From: Hyphomicrobiales bacterium | Lineage (GTDB): Bacteria; Pseudomonadota; Alphaproteobacteria; Rhizobiales; Xanthobacteraceae | DNA length: 64,000 bases | Assembly (NCBI GenBank): GCA_003169835.1 | Contig: PNAI01000020.1 | Location: forward strand, 62,163 to 126,162 | Direction of reading: 5' to 3' | Program-made: the position numbers and the translations under genes | Shown: in pieces, positions 1 to 7,438 of the stretch | Layout: each line of letters starts with the position of its first letter | Numbering within the stretch: the stretch's first letter is position 1 | Notes under the pieces: generated by a model | Databases searched by the model: none | What the model saw: the letters and a program-made list of their open reading frames with translations, nothing else | What the model was told of the DNA's origin: nothing

Positions 1-67
1 GAAAAAACTGCGCGACGGCGAGGAGGCTCCCGCAGAAGAAGCGCCGCCTCCAGCTGATAAAGCCTAA
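1..67 (+). CDS. C-terminal tail of a truncated upstream gene
   Basis: The first complete codon starts at position 2 and the frame runs to a TAA stop at 65-67. The 21 visible residues are rich in Glu, Ala and Pro and end in PPPADKA. The stop overlaps by 4 bp the stop codon of the convergent gene on the other strand. The tail is too short to name. In related genomes rplI (ribosomal protein L9) often lies upstream of dnaB and has an acidic alanine-rich tail, but that is only a positional guess. Confidence 0.5.
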   Translation, partial: KKLRDGEEAPAEEAPPPADKA

Positions 68-1230
68 TCGAAAATCGGCTCGCGCGGCGGTGGCGCGGCC
101 GGCGCTGTGCTTGACGATGGCGTGGCCGCCGGCTGCCGCGATGACGCGCGCGAAGTTGCGGGCTTTGGCGGCTCGACTGGCGCTGCAGCACGCGACTCCG
201 CCGCCGACCGGCGCGGCTTCGCGGCAGGCGCAGTGACTGAATTTGCCGGCACCGGCGTCGTTGTCCCGCTCGCAGGCGCATTTGCCGCCGGCGCCTCATT
301 CGGCGTTGTCGCCGCGTCGGACTTGGGCGGCTGCACCCGCGCCGTTGCGGACCCGCTGGTTTCGCTCGGCGGAGTGGCGACATCGTTGTTCTGCGTCAGC
401 GGCTCCGCCGGTCGGCGTGCCGGACGGTAAATCTCGCTCTCGGTTGGCGGGCCGGCATTGTCGTCGGTCTTCGGCAGCTGGCCCGGCGATTGACGGCGGC
501 GCGCAGGCTTGGACGCCTCGCCATTGCTCGCTGGCTTGGCCTCCTCGGACTTAGGCGGCTGCCGCGTTGTCTGCCGCGAGCGCGGCGGCGGTGTATTCGT
601 ATCGCCTTCGGCTGGCGGCTTCCCCGCATCCTCGGTCTTGGGCTTGGCCGCGTCTTCTGTCTTAGGCGGCTGCCGTGTCGATTGTCGCGACCGCGGCGGT
701 GTATTCGCGTCGCCATCTGCTGGCGGCTTGGCAGCGTCCTCGGACTTGGGCGGCTGCCGCTTAGACTGCCGCGAGCGAGGCGGCGGGCTTTCGTTGGTAT
801 TGGCCGGCGGTTTGCTGGCCTCGCTGGGCCGAAGCCAGTCCGGCAATTGAAAGAATGGTGTCGAATCTTTCTCTGATTTGTCCGGTTTGTCCAGTTTCTC
901 CTGCCGCTCCGTGCGCACCGGCCGCGTATCGGCCGGGCCTGCCGGCTGACCGAGCAGGTACCCCGCGAGCGCCGCGGCGCTTTGGCGGCTGTTGGTGTAG
1001 TGCTCGCGCAGGTAATCGGAGAGCTCGCTCGAAGACCTCCGCTTTGCCAGTCCTTGCGGACGGCTGTGGCAATCCGAGCTGGTGCAATCGGAGCTGAACA
1101 ACTGGGCGGGCGACTTGCCGGCGCTGTAGTTTTCGCCCTGGGTCCCTTGCGCGCGCGCATCGCCCGCGCAGAGCACCGCAACAAGACCGAATACGCCGAC
1201 CACCCGACGTCGCAATGCGGACAATTCCAT
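64..1230 (-). CDS. Secreted proline-rich protein with a CX4CH cytochrome-c-like motif
   Basis: This 388-residue protein has an N-terminal signal peptide ending near ARA-Q (residues 1-28). It is followed by a short conserved block (about residues 35-92) containing SSDCTSSDCHSRPQG and SDYLREHYTNS, which resembles the haem region of small c-type cytochromes but with four residues between the cysteines instead of two. The remaining ~290 residues are low-complexity, with imperfect repeats of the type PRSRQ.TRQPPK.EDAAKP. A strong ribosome site AGGAGG sits only one base before the ATG. A TTG two codons later (position 1224) has better spacing, so the true start may be there. Function is unknown; periplasmic export is the only firm inference. 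Confidence 0.65.
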   Translation of the reverse strand: MELSALRRRVVGVFGLVAVLCAGDARAQGTQGENYSAGKSPAQLFSSDCTSSDCHSRPQGLAKRRSSSELSDYLREHYTNSRQSAAALAGYLLGQPAGPADTRPVRTERQEKLDKPDKSEKDSTPFFQLPDWLRPSEASKPPANTNESPPPRSRQSKRQPPKSEDAAKPPADGDANTPPRSRQSTRQPPKTEDAAKPKTEDAGKPPAEGDTNTPPPRSRQTTRQPPKSEEAKPASNGEASKPARRRQSPGQLPKTDDNAGPPTESEIYRPARRPAEPLTQNNDVATPPSETSGSATARVQPPKSDAATTPNEAPAANAPASGTTTPVPANSVTAPAAKPRRSAAESRAAAPVEPPKPATSRASSRQPAATPSSSTAPAAPPPREPIFD

Positions 1231-1254
1231 TCCTCCTTATTAGCACGTCGCACC

Positions 1255-1268
1255 CTGACATATGTCAG
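1255..1268. promoter_or_regulatory. 14-bp perfect palindrome, possible operator
   Basis: CTGACATATGTCAG is perfectly self-complementary and lies 25 bp upstream of the start of the secreted proline-rich protein gene (minus strand). It is the clearest symmetrical site in the 278-bp gap between that gene and the cyclopropane fatty acid synthase gene. No matching regulator is recognised. Confidence 0.35.
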
Positions 1269-1508
1269 ATTCTTTGGTCCGTAAGGCATGCACCGATGCT
1301 GAACCCCACACGTCCAGCCGCCTTACTTGTCCGCTTCCGGCCCCGACATCCGGATTGCCCGGCCCAGGGGACTTTGGTCTAATACCTGCATTATTTGGAC
1401 GCCCGTCCGGTGCTCGGGAACGATCGCCCCTGACGAGAGTTAAACTACGGTCGTCGAAGTCTTGCCGTCGGGGTGCTGGCGGGAAATTTAATATGGCGGG
1501 GGCGGCCG

Positions 1509-2765
1509 ATGGACCGCTTGCTTCGAATATTACTGTCGCAGTTCGTACGCCATGGGAATTTACAGCTCACCACGGCGCGCGGCACCGTTATGCATTTCGG
1601 CGACGGCACCGGCAAACCGGTAGCCATTTGCTTCACCACCACCGCCACCGAGATTGCGATCCTGCTCGATCCCGAGCTCAAATTCGGCGAGTGCTACATG
1701 GACGGTACGGTCGTGGTCGAGCAAGGCTCGATCGCCGACGTGCTCGCGATCCTGCTTCAACCGACTCCCGACGGACTTCCACCCAAATGGGCGCGCCTGC
1801 AATGGTTCTTGCGCTTTCTGCACCGCCGCCTGCAACAGCTCAACCAGAAGACCCGCGCGCGCCGCAATGTCGCGCATCACTACGATCTCGACGGACGGCT
1901 GTACTCGCTCTTCCTCGATGCCGACCAGCAATACAGCTGCGGCTATTTCGAGACGCCCGACCAGTCGCTCGACGACGCCCAGCTCGCGAAAAAGCGCCAC
2001 CTTGCCGCCAAGCTCCTGCTTGACGGCGAAGCGCGCGTGCTCGACATCGGCTGCGGCTGGGGCGGCATGGTGCTCTATCTCGCGGAATTCAGCGGGGCGC
2101 ACACCACCGGCATCACCCTATCACAGGAGCAGCTCGGCCGTGCCCGCGGACGCGCCACCGAAAAGGGACTCGGCGCCAAGACGGACTTCCGCCTGCAGGA
2201 CTATCGCGACCTCAACGAGACGTTCGATCGCATCGTCTCGGTCGGCATGTTCGAGCATGTCGGGGTGGGCTATTACGACACCTTCTTCCGCAAATGCGCA
2301 CAGCTTTTGTCCAATGACGGCGTCATGGTGCTCCATTCCATCGGCCGCCCCGAGGGCCCCGGCGTCACCAACCCCTGGGTCAGGAAATACATCTTCCCGG
2401 GCGGCTATACCCCGGCGATTTCGGAGGTCGCACGCGCGATCGAGCGCTCGGGCCTGCTGATCGCCGATATCGAGATTCTGCGCCTGCATTATGCCGAAAC
2501 GCTCAAGGCCTGGCGCGAGCGCTTCCTGGCCCATCGCGAGGACGTCGAACGCCTCTACGATCAGCGCTTCGTGCGCATGTGGGAGTTCTATCTTGCGGCT
2601 TCCGAGATGTCGTTCCGCGAGCAGGCCATGATGGTGATGCAGTTCCAGATCACCAAGCGCCAGGATGTCGTGCCGATCACGCGCGACTACATCACGCGCG
2701 AGGAAACACGGCTGCGCGCGCTCGAAAGCAGTCAGCGTCTGCCGTTGCGGCTCGCGGGCGAATAA
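1509..2765 (+). CDS. cfa: Cyclopropane-fatty-acyl-phospholipid synthase
   Basis: The enzyme transfers a methylene group from S-adenosylmethionine to cis double bonds of membrane phospholipid acyl chains. The 418-residue protein has the N-terminal lipid-binding part, the YSCGYF segment holding the conserved active-site cysteine, the SAM-binding motif VLDIGCGWGGM, then GITLSQEQ, and the SVGMFEHVG motif with its conserved Glu and His. The start chosen is the ATG of MDRLLRILLS. A candidate at 1473 lies in sequence that does not look like the family. It stands alone, with about 340 bp before dnaB. Length and motifs are normal for the family. Confidence 0.9.
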   Translation: MDRLLRILLSQFVRHGNLQLTTARGTVMHFGDGTGKPVAICFTTTATEIAILLDPELKFGECYMDGTVVVEQGSIADVLAILLQPTPDGLPPKWARLQWFLRFLHRRLQQLNQKTRARRNVAHHYDLDGRLYSLFLDADQQYSCGYFETPDQSLDDAQLAKKRHLAAKLLLDGEARVLDIGCGWGGMVLYLAEFSGAHTTGITLSQEQLGRARGRATEKGLGAKTDFRLQDYRDLNETFDRIVSVGMFEHVGVGYYDTFFRKCAQLLSNDGVMVLHSIGRPEGPGVTNPWVRKYIFPGGYTPAISEVARAIERSGLLIADIEILRLHYAETLKAWRERFLAHREDVERLYDQRFVRMWEFYLAASEMSFREQAMMVMQFQITKRQDVVPITRDYITREETRLRALESSQRLPLRLAGE

Positions 2766-2858
2766 AATTATTTGCGCGAACGCGCGCGGATGATTTCGGT
2801 CAAGTCCTCAAGCGCATCTATTTCGCCCTCCGGTGGGAAACGGGGAAAGCGTTAACGA

Positions 2859-2907
2859 GCACTGCACATCGAGCGCGCACGGTGTTACATCACCGTCAGC
2901 GCAGTGC
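2859..2907. other. Nested inverted repeat in the cfa-dnaB gap
   Basis: GCACTGC (2859-2865) pairs with GCAGTGC (2901-2907), and inside it ACGGTG (2879-2884) pairs with CACCGT (2891-2896) around a 6-base loop. It is the main structure visible in the 342-bp gene-free stretch 2766-3107. No T-run follows, so it is not a standard intrinsic terminator. It could be an RNA structure at the 3' end of cfa or in the dnaB leader. The rest of the gap shows nothing I can name. Confidence 0.35.
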
Positions 2908-3107
2908 TGCATACGCGTTAAATGCTCAGTTCAACACATAAACCGATAAGAAGAATAATTTCGCGTTGCAGAATATCGCGTTCCCAGCCTGCCGCGTTCC
3001 TGGAAATGTAGCGTTAGTGTGGATGTTCGCGAGTCCGCCCGCATATCCAGTGTTCAAACCACCAGCGTCCAAAAATTTGACACACACGGAATCTAAGATC
3101 GCGAATC

Positions 3108-4607
3108 ATGGCACCTGTCGATTCGATCGTACGCAAGCTTGCCGACTCAACGCCGCAATATCGCAGCGCGCCCCACAATATTGAGGCGGAGCAGGCGCTG
3201 CTCGGCGCACTGCTCGTCAACAATGAGTCGTACTATCGCGTCTCCGATTTTCTCGAGCCCGTGCATTTTTACGAGCCGATCCATCAGCAGATTTACGACC
3301 TCGCCTCGCAGCTGATCAAAGCCGGCAAGGTCGCAAGCCCGGTCACGCTCAAGACGTTTCTGCCGCCCGATTTTGACATTGGCGGGCTCAATGCCAGCCA
3401 ATACCTCGCCCGGCTTGCCGCTGAAGCCACGACTGTCATAAATGCCGCGGATTACGGCCGGACCATCAATGACTTAGCCATCCGCCGCAATCTCATCCGC
3501 ATCGGCGAGAGCATGGTCAATGTGGCCTTCGACGCGCCGGTCGATTTTGCTCCGCGCGAACAGATCGAGGAGGTTGAGCGCCACCTCTACGAGCTCGCCG
3601 AGACCGGCCGCTACGGCGCAGGCTTCCAGCGGTTTGCGCAGGCGCTTACCACCGCCGTCGACATGGCGGCGCGCGCCTATCAGCGCGACGGAAAACTGTC
3701 CGGTCTTGCCACCGGCTTAAAAGATCTCGATGCCAAGATGGGCGGCCTGCAGCCGTCCGATCTGATCATCGTCGCCGGCCGCCCTGGCATGGGCAAGACC
3801 GCGCTTGCCACCAACCTCGCCTACAACGTCGCGCGCGCCTGGCAGGGCGAAACCCGCGCCGACGGGCACATGCATACCGTCAACGGCGGCATCGTCGGCT
3901 TCTTCTCACTCGAAATGTCGGCCGAACAACTTGCTACCCGCATCATCGCCGAGCGCACGGGAATCCCGTCCAGCACCATCCGGCGTGGCGGCATCACGGA
4001 AAGCGATTTCGAGCGCATCAAAGACCACGCCATCGAACTGCAGAACCTGCCGTTCCATGTCGATGAAACCGGCGGCCTTACGGTTGCGCAACTCGCCGCG
4101 CGCGCGCGCCGTCTCAAGCGCCAGCGCGGGCTCGATCTGCTCGTCATCGACTATATTCAATTGTTGCAGGGCTCCTCGCGCCGCGCCTCCGAAAACCGCG
4201 TACAGGAGGTGACCGAAATCACCACCAAACTCAAGGCGCTGGCGAAGGAACTTAATATTCCGATCATTGCGCTCTCGCAGCTCTCGCGCCAGGTCGAGAG
4301 CCGCGACGACAAGCGCCCACAGCTTTCGGACTTGCGAGAATCAGGCTCCATCGAACAAGACGCCGACGTAGTGCTGTTTGTGTTCCGCGAAGAATATTAC
4401 TTGGCCAACAAGGAGCCGCGCCCCGGCAGCGAAGAGCATTTGAAATGGCAGACCGATATGGCCGCGGTTCACGGCAAAGCCGAGCTCATTATCGGCAAAC
4501 AGCGCCACGGCCCGACCGGCACCGTCCAGCTGCAGTTCGACGCCGCGGTCACGCGCTTTGGCGATCTGGCAAACGAAAACAAGCTGCCGGAGCGGATACA
4601 GGACTAA
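3108..4607 (+). CDS. dnaB: Replicative DNA helicase DnaB
   Basis: This 499-residue hexameric helicase unwinds DNA at the replication fork and recruits primase. The N-terminal primase-interacting domain is at about residues 20-125 (HNIEAEQALLGALL). The RecA-like motor domain has Walker A GRPGMGKT at 224-231, a Walker B region DLLVIDYIQLL, and the SQLSRQVE and DLRESGSIEQDADVV motifs. An extra stretch of about 20 residues after Walker A (around ETRADGHMHTVNGG) is common in alphaproteobacterial DnaB as I recall it. The ATG at 3108 gives the expected N-terminus. Confidence 0.97.
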   Translation: MAPVDSIVRKLADSTPQYRSAPHNIEAEQALLGALLVNNESYYRVSDFLEPVHFYEPIHQQIYDLASQLIKAGKVASPVTLKTFLPPDFDIGGLNASQYLARLAAEATTVINAADYGRTINDLAIRRNLIRIGESMVNVAFDAPVDFAPREQIEEVERHLYELAETGRYGAGFQRFAQALTTAVDMAARAYQRDGKLSGLATGLKDLDAKMGGLQPSDLIIVAGRPGMGKTALATNLAYNVARAWQGETRADGHMHTVNGGIVGFFSLEMSAEQLATRIIAERTGIPSSTIRRGGITESDFERIKDHAIELQNLPFHVDETGGLTVAQLAARARRLKRQRGLDLLVIDYIQLLQGSSRRASENRVQEVTEITTKLKALAKELNIPIIALSQLSRQVESRDDKRPQLSDLRESGSIEQDADVVLFVFREEYYLANKEPRPGSEEHLKWQTDMAAVHGKAELIIGKQRHGPTGTVQLQFDAAVTRFGDLANENKLPERIQD

Positions 4608-4670
4608 TCACCCTGCCGGGAACCGTCGGCCCCGCTTTACCTCCCGTTCGAGGGCAGCCATAACCAAGCC

Positions 4671-5861
4671 ATGCCGCCCCCCCGCCGTCTCAATGTAAAG
4701 GGCCTTCCCCGCCCGGACGCACCGCCCATGACCTCCGGCCCGACCCAGGCCGAGGCCGGTGGCATCCTCACCATCGATCTTGCGGCCATCACGGCGAACT
4801 ACCGCGCGCTGACACGCCGCGTCCTTCCGGCCGAATGCACCGCCGTGGTCAAGGCGAATGGCTACGGCTGCGGGCTCGAACAGGTCACCGCCACGCTCGT
4901 AGCGGCCGGCTGCAAGACCTTCTTTGTGTCGCAACTGGACGAGGCTCGCCGCGTGCGCGCGCTGACGCCCACGGCCACAATCTACGTGCTCAACGGATTT
5001 CCGGCCGGCACCGGCCCAGCACTCGCGCAGATCGACGCCCAGCCGGTGATCAACAGTGCGGTCGAGCTTGCCGAATGGGATCAGTTCGTACTCGCCAGCG
5101 GCTGGCGCGGCGGCATCGGGCTTCACGTCGATACTGGCATGAATCGCCTCGGCCTCTCGCTCGATGAGGCCGCGGCAATCGCCCCGCGCATCCATGCCGG
5201 CAATCACGGCATCACGCTCTTGATGAGCCATTTCGCCTGCTCCGAAGAGCCGGCCAATCCGCTCAACGGCCATCAGATCCGGCGCTTCCGCGAAATCCGT
5301 ACGCTCTACCGCGGCATCCCGGCATCGCTGGCGAATTCCTCCGGCATCTATCTCGGCCCCGCCGCCCATTGCGACCTGGTGCGTCCGGGCGCAGCGCTTT
5401 ACGGCATCAACCCCACCCCGAATGCCGCAAACCCGATGCAACCCGTCGTCGATCTTCGCGCCCGCGTGCTGCAAATCCGCAGCGTCGCGAAGGGCGACAC
5501 CGTCGGCTATGGCGCCACCTGGACGGCGGAGCGCGACACGCGCTTGGCCATCGTCGCGGCCGGATACGCCGACGGCTATCCGCGCGCAGCCATAGCGACA
5601 GCAGGCGAACCCGGACGGCAGGTACTGGTTGGCAGCATCCGCTGCCCGATCGTCGGGCGCGTCTCCATGGACCTTTTCGCCGTGGATGTGACTGATGTTC
5701 CGCAAGGCGCCATCCATCGCGGCGGCCTTGTCACGCTGATCGGCGGCACGCTGGGCGTCGATGAAGTCGCGGCCCAGGCCGGCACCATCGGCTACGAACT
5801 GCTCACAAATCTCGGCAGCCGCTACCACCGCATGTGGACCAACGAACTTGGACCCACCTAA
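4671..5861 (+). CDS. alr: Alanine racemase
   Basis: This PLP enzyme interconverts L- and D-alanine for peptidoglycan. The 396-residue protein carries the PLP-lysine motif AVVKANGYGCG (Lys61), the GLHVDTGMNRLG strand, the VGYGATW segment with the catalytic Tyr, and RVSMDLFAVD. The start may instead be the ATG at 4728 (MTSGPTQ), since the first 19 residues are proline/arginine rich and outside the fold. It lies 63 bp after dnaB and 22 bp before radA, so the three genes probably share transcripts. Confidence 0.95.
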   Translation: MPPPRRLNVKGLPRPDAPPMTSGPTQAEAGGILTIDLAAITANYRALTRRVLPAECTAVVKANGYGCGLEQVTATLVAAGCKTFFVSQLDEARRVRALTPTATIYVLNGFPAGTGPALAQIDAQPVINSAVELAEWDQFVLASGWRGGIGLHVDTGMNRLGLSLDEAAAIAPRIHAGNHGITLLMSHFACSEEPANPLNGHQIRRFREIRTLYRGIPASLANSSGIYLGPAAHCDLVRPGAALYGINPTPNAANPMQPVVDLRARVLQIRSVAKGDTVGYGATWTAERDTRLAIVAAGYADGYPRAAIATAGEPGRQVLVGSIRCPIVGRVSMDLFAVDVTDVPQGAIHRGGLVTLIGGTLGVDEVAAQAGTIGYELLTNLGSRYHRMWTNELGPT

Positions 5862-5883
5862 CACCATCGCTACATAGAGCATC

Positions 5884-7275
5884 ATGGCCCGCAGCACCGC
5901 CACTTACATTTGCCAGAACTGCGGCGCCGCGCATGGCCGCTGGCAGGGCAAGTGCGACGGCTGCGGCGCGTGGAATACGCTGGTTGAAGAAGGCGATGCC
6001 GCGCGTCCCTCCGGTCCCGGCCGCGCCTCGCGCAAAGGCCGCCTGTTCGCGCTCGAACCGCTCGCAGGCGAAGGGCAGGAAGCCCCGCGCCTGGCCTCAG
6101 GCCTGCCGGAATTCGACCGCGTCACCGGCGGCGGGTTTGTCCGCGGCTCGGTCCTGCTCGTGGGCGGCGACCCCGGCATCGGCAAATCCACGCTGCTCAT
6201 CCAGGTCGCGGCAGCACTCGCGCGGGCCGGTCATCGCGCCGTCTATATTTCCGGCGAGGAAGCCGTGGCGCAGGTCCGCCTGCGCGCCGAGCGGCTGGGG
6301 CTTGGCGATGCCGCCGTAGAGCTCGCCGCTGAAACCGCCGTCGAGGACATCGTTGCAACGCTGGCCGATGGCAAGACGCCGCGCCTTGTCGTGATCGATT
6401 CCATCCAGACCATGTGGACCGATACGGTGGAGGCTGCGCCCGGCACCGTAACGCAGGTGCGCGGCAGCGCGCAGTCGCTCATCCGCTTCGCCAAGCGTTC
6501 GGGCGCAGCCATTATCCTGGTCGGCCATGTCACCAAGGACGGCCAGATCGCCGGCCCCCGCGTGGTCGAGCACATGGTCGATGCGGTGCTCAGCTTCGAA
6601 GGCGAGGGCTCACACCAGTTCCGCATCCTCCGCGCCGTGAAAAACCGCTTCGGCCCCACTGATGAAATCGGCGTGTTCGAAATGACCGGCGAGGGTCTGC
6701 GCGAAGTCGCCAACCCGTCCGAGCTGTTCCTCTCCGAGCGCGACCTGGGCTCGCCCGGCACCGCCGTATTCGCCGGGATCGAAGGCACGCGGCCATTGCT
6801 GGTCGAAATCCAGGCGCTGGTCGCCCCGACCTCGCTCGGCACCCCGCGCCGTGCGGTGGTCGGCTGGGACCAAAATCGTCTCTCCATGGTGATCGCCGTG
6901 CTCGAAGCCCATTGCGGAGTCCGCCTGTCAGGCCACGACGTCTATCTCAACGTGGCAGGCGGCCTGCGCATCATGGAGCCGGCGGCCGATCTCGCGGCTG
7001 CGGCGGCGCTCGTCTCTTCGCTGGCCCACGCGCCGCTGCCCGCCGATGCCGTCTATTTCGGCGAGGTCTCGCTCTCGGGCGCGATACGGCCGGTGGCGCA
7101 GACCGCGGCGCGCTTAAAGGAGGCGAAAAAGCTCGGCTTTACCCGTGCCATCGTCCCGGAAGCCGCGCGCGGCGAAGTCTCCGACGGCATGGCCCTGACC
7201 CCAGTCGCCATGCTGGCAAATCTCGTGGCGGACATCGTCGAACGCGGCACCAAGGCGCGCCGCACGGGGACTTGA
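5884..7275 (+). CDS. radA: DNA repair protein RadA
   Basis: RadA is a RecA-related branch-migration helicase used in recombinational repair. The 463-residue protein has the N-terminal four-cysteine zinc finger (Cys10, 13, 24, 27), Walker A GGDPGIGKST at about 94-103, Walker B LVVIDSIQT, the RadA-specific KNRFGPT motif, and a C-terminal Lon-protease-like domain (GLRIMEPAADLA to the end). Length and motif order are normal. It sits in the widespread alr-radA-cvpA-purF order, here interrupted by a serpin gene on the opposite strand. Confidence 0.97.
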   Translation: MARSTATYICQNCGAAHGRWQGKCDGCGAWNTLVEEGDAARPSGPGRASRKGRLFALEPLAGEGQEAPRLASGLPEFDRVTGGGFVRGSVLLVGGDPGIGKSTLLIQVAAALARAGHRAVYISGEEAVAQVRLRAERLGLGDAAVELAAETAVEDIVATLADGKTPRLVVIDSIQTMWTDTVEAAPGTVTQVRGSAQSLIRFAKRSGAAIILVGHVTKDGQIAGPRVVEHMVDAVLSFEGEGSHQFRILRAVKNRFGPTDEIGVFEMTGEGLREVANPSELFLSERDLGSPGTAVFAGIEGTRPLLVEIQALVAPTSLGTPRRAVVGWDQNRLSMVIAVLEAHCGVRLSGHDVYLNVAGGLRIMEPAADLAAAAALVSSLAHAPLPADAVYFGEVSLSGAIRPVAQTAARLKEAKKLGFTRAIVPEAARGEVSDGMALTPVAMLANLVADIVERGTKARRTGT

Positions 7276-7424
7276 TTCAAAACTCTGATTTGAATCATCA
7301 ATTCAGCACGACTTGAATCGATACTTTAACTCCGACCCGCCCAACTTGAATCAACGCATGAACGGAGATCGGCGCCTCGACCTGAATCAATACATGAACG
7401 GGATGCGATGACCTGCCTTGAATC
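7274..7424. repeat. Cluster of six GANTC sites in imperfect ~36-bp tandem repeats
   Basis: GATTC at 7274 and GAATC at 7292, 7315, 7348, 7384 and 7420 fall within 151 bp. The last three are exactly 36 bp apart, and the units starting at 7345, 7381 and 7417 share the pattern CYTGAATCAAYRCATKAA. GANTC is the CcrM methylation site in alphaproteobacteria. The stretch begins at the radA stop codon and ends beside the serpin stop codon. Confidence 0.6.
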
Positions 7425-7438
7425 AACGCATTAAGACT

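Noticed and set aside
1-67. Naming the first partial gene rplI
   Set aside because: Only 21 residues of a low-complexity tail are visible, and the usual rplI-dnaB adjacency is broken here by two genes.
540-860. Possible CRISPR-like repeats
   Set aside because: The periodicity is coding repeats of a Pro/Arg-rich linker with variable unit length, without conserved repeats and unique spacers.
3077-3099. TTGACA before dnaB as a sigma-70 promoter
   Set aside because: No -10 hexamer lies 16-18 bp downstream, and the site is only 26 bp from the start codon.
4608-5903. Minus-strand frame opposite alr (about 431 codons)
   Set aside because: It is an antisense shadow; alr has all catalytic motifs on the plus strand.
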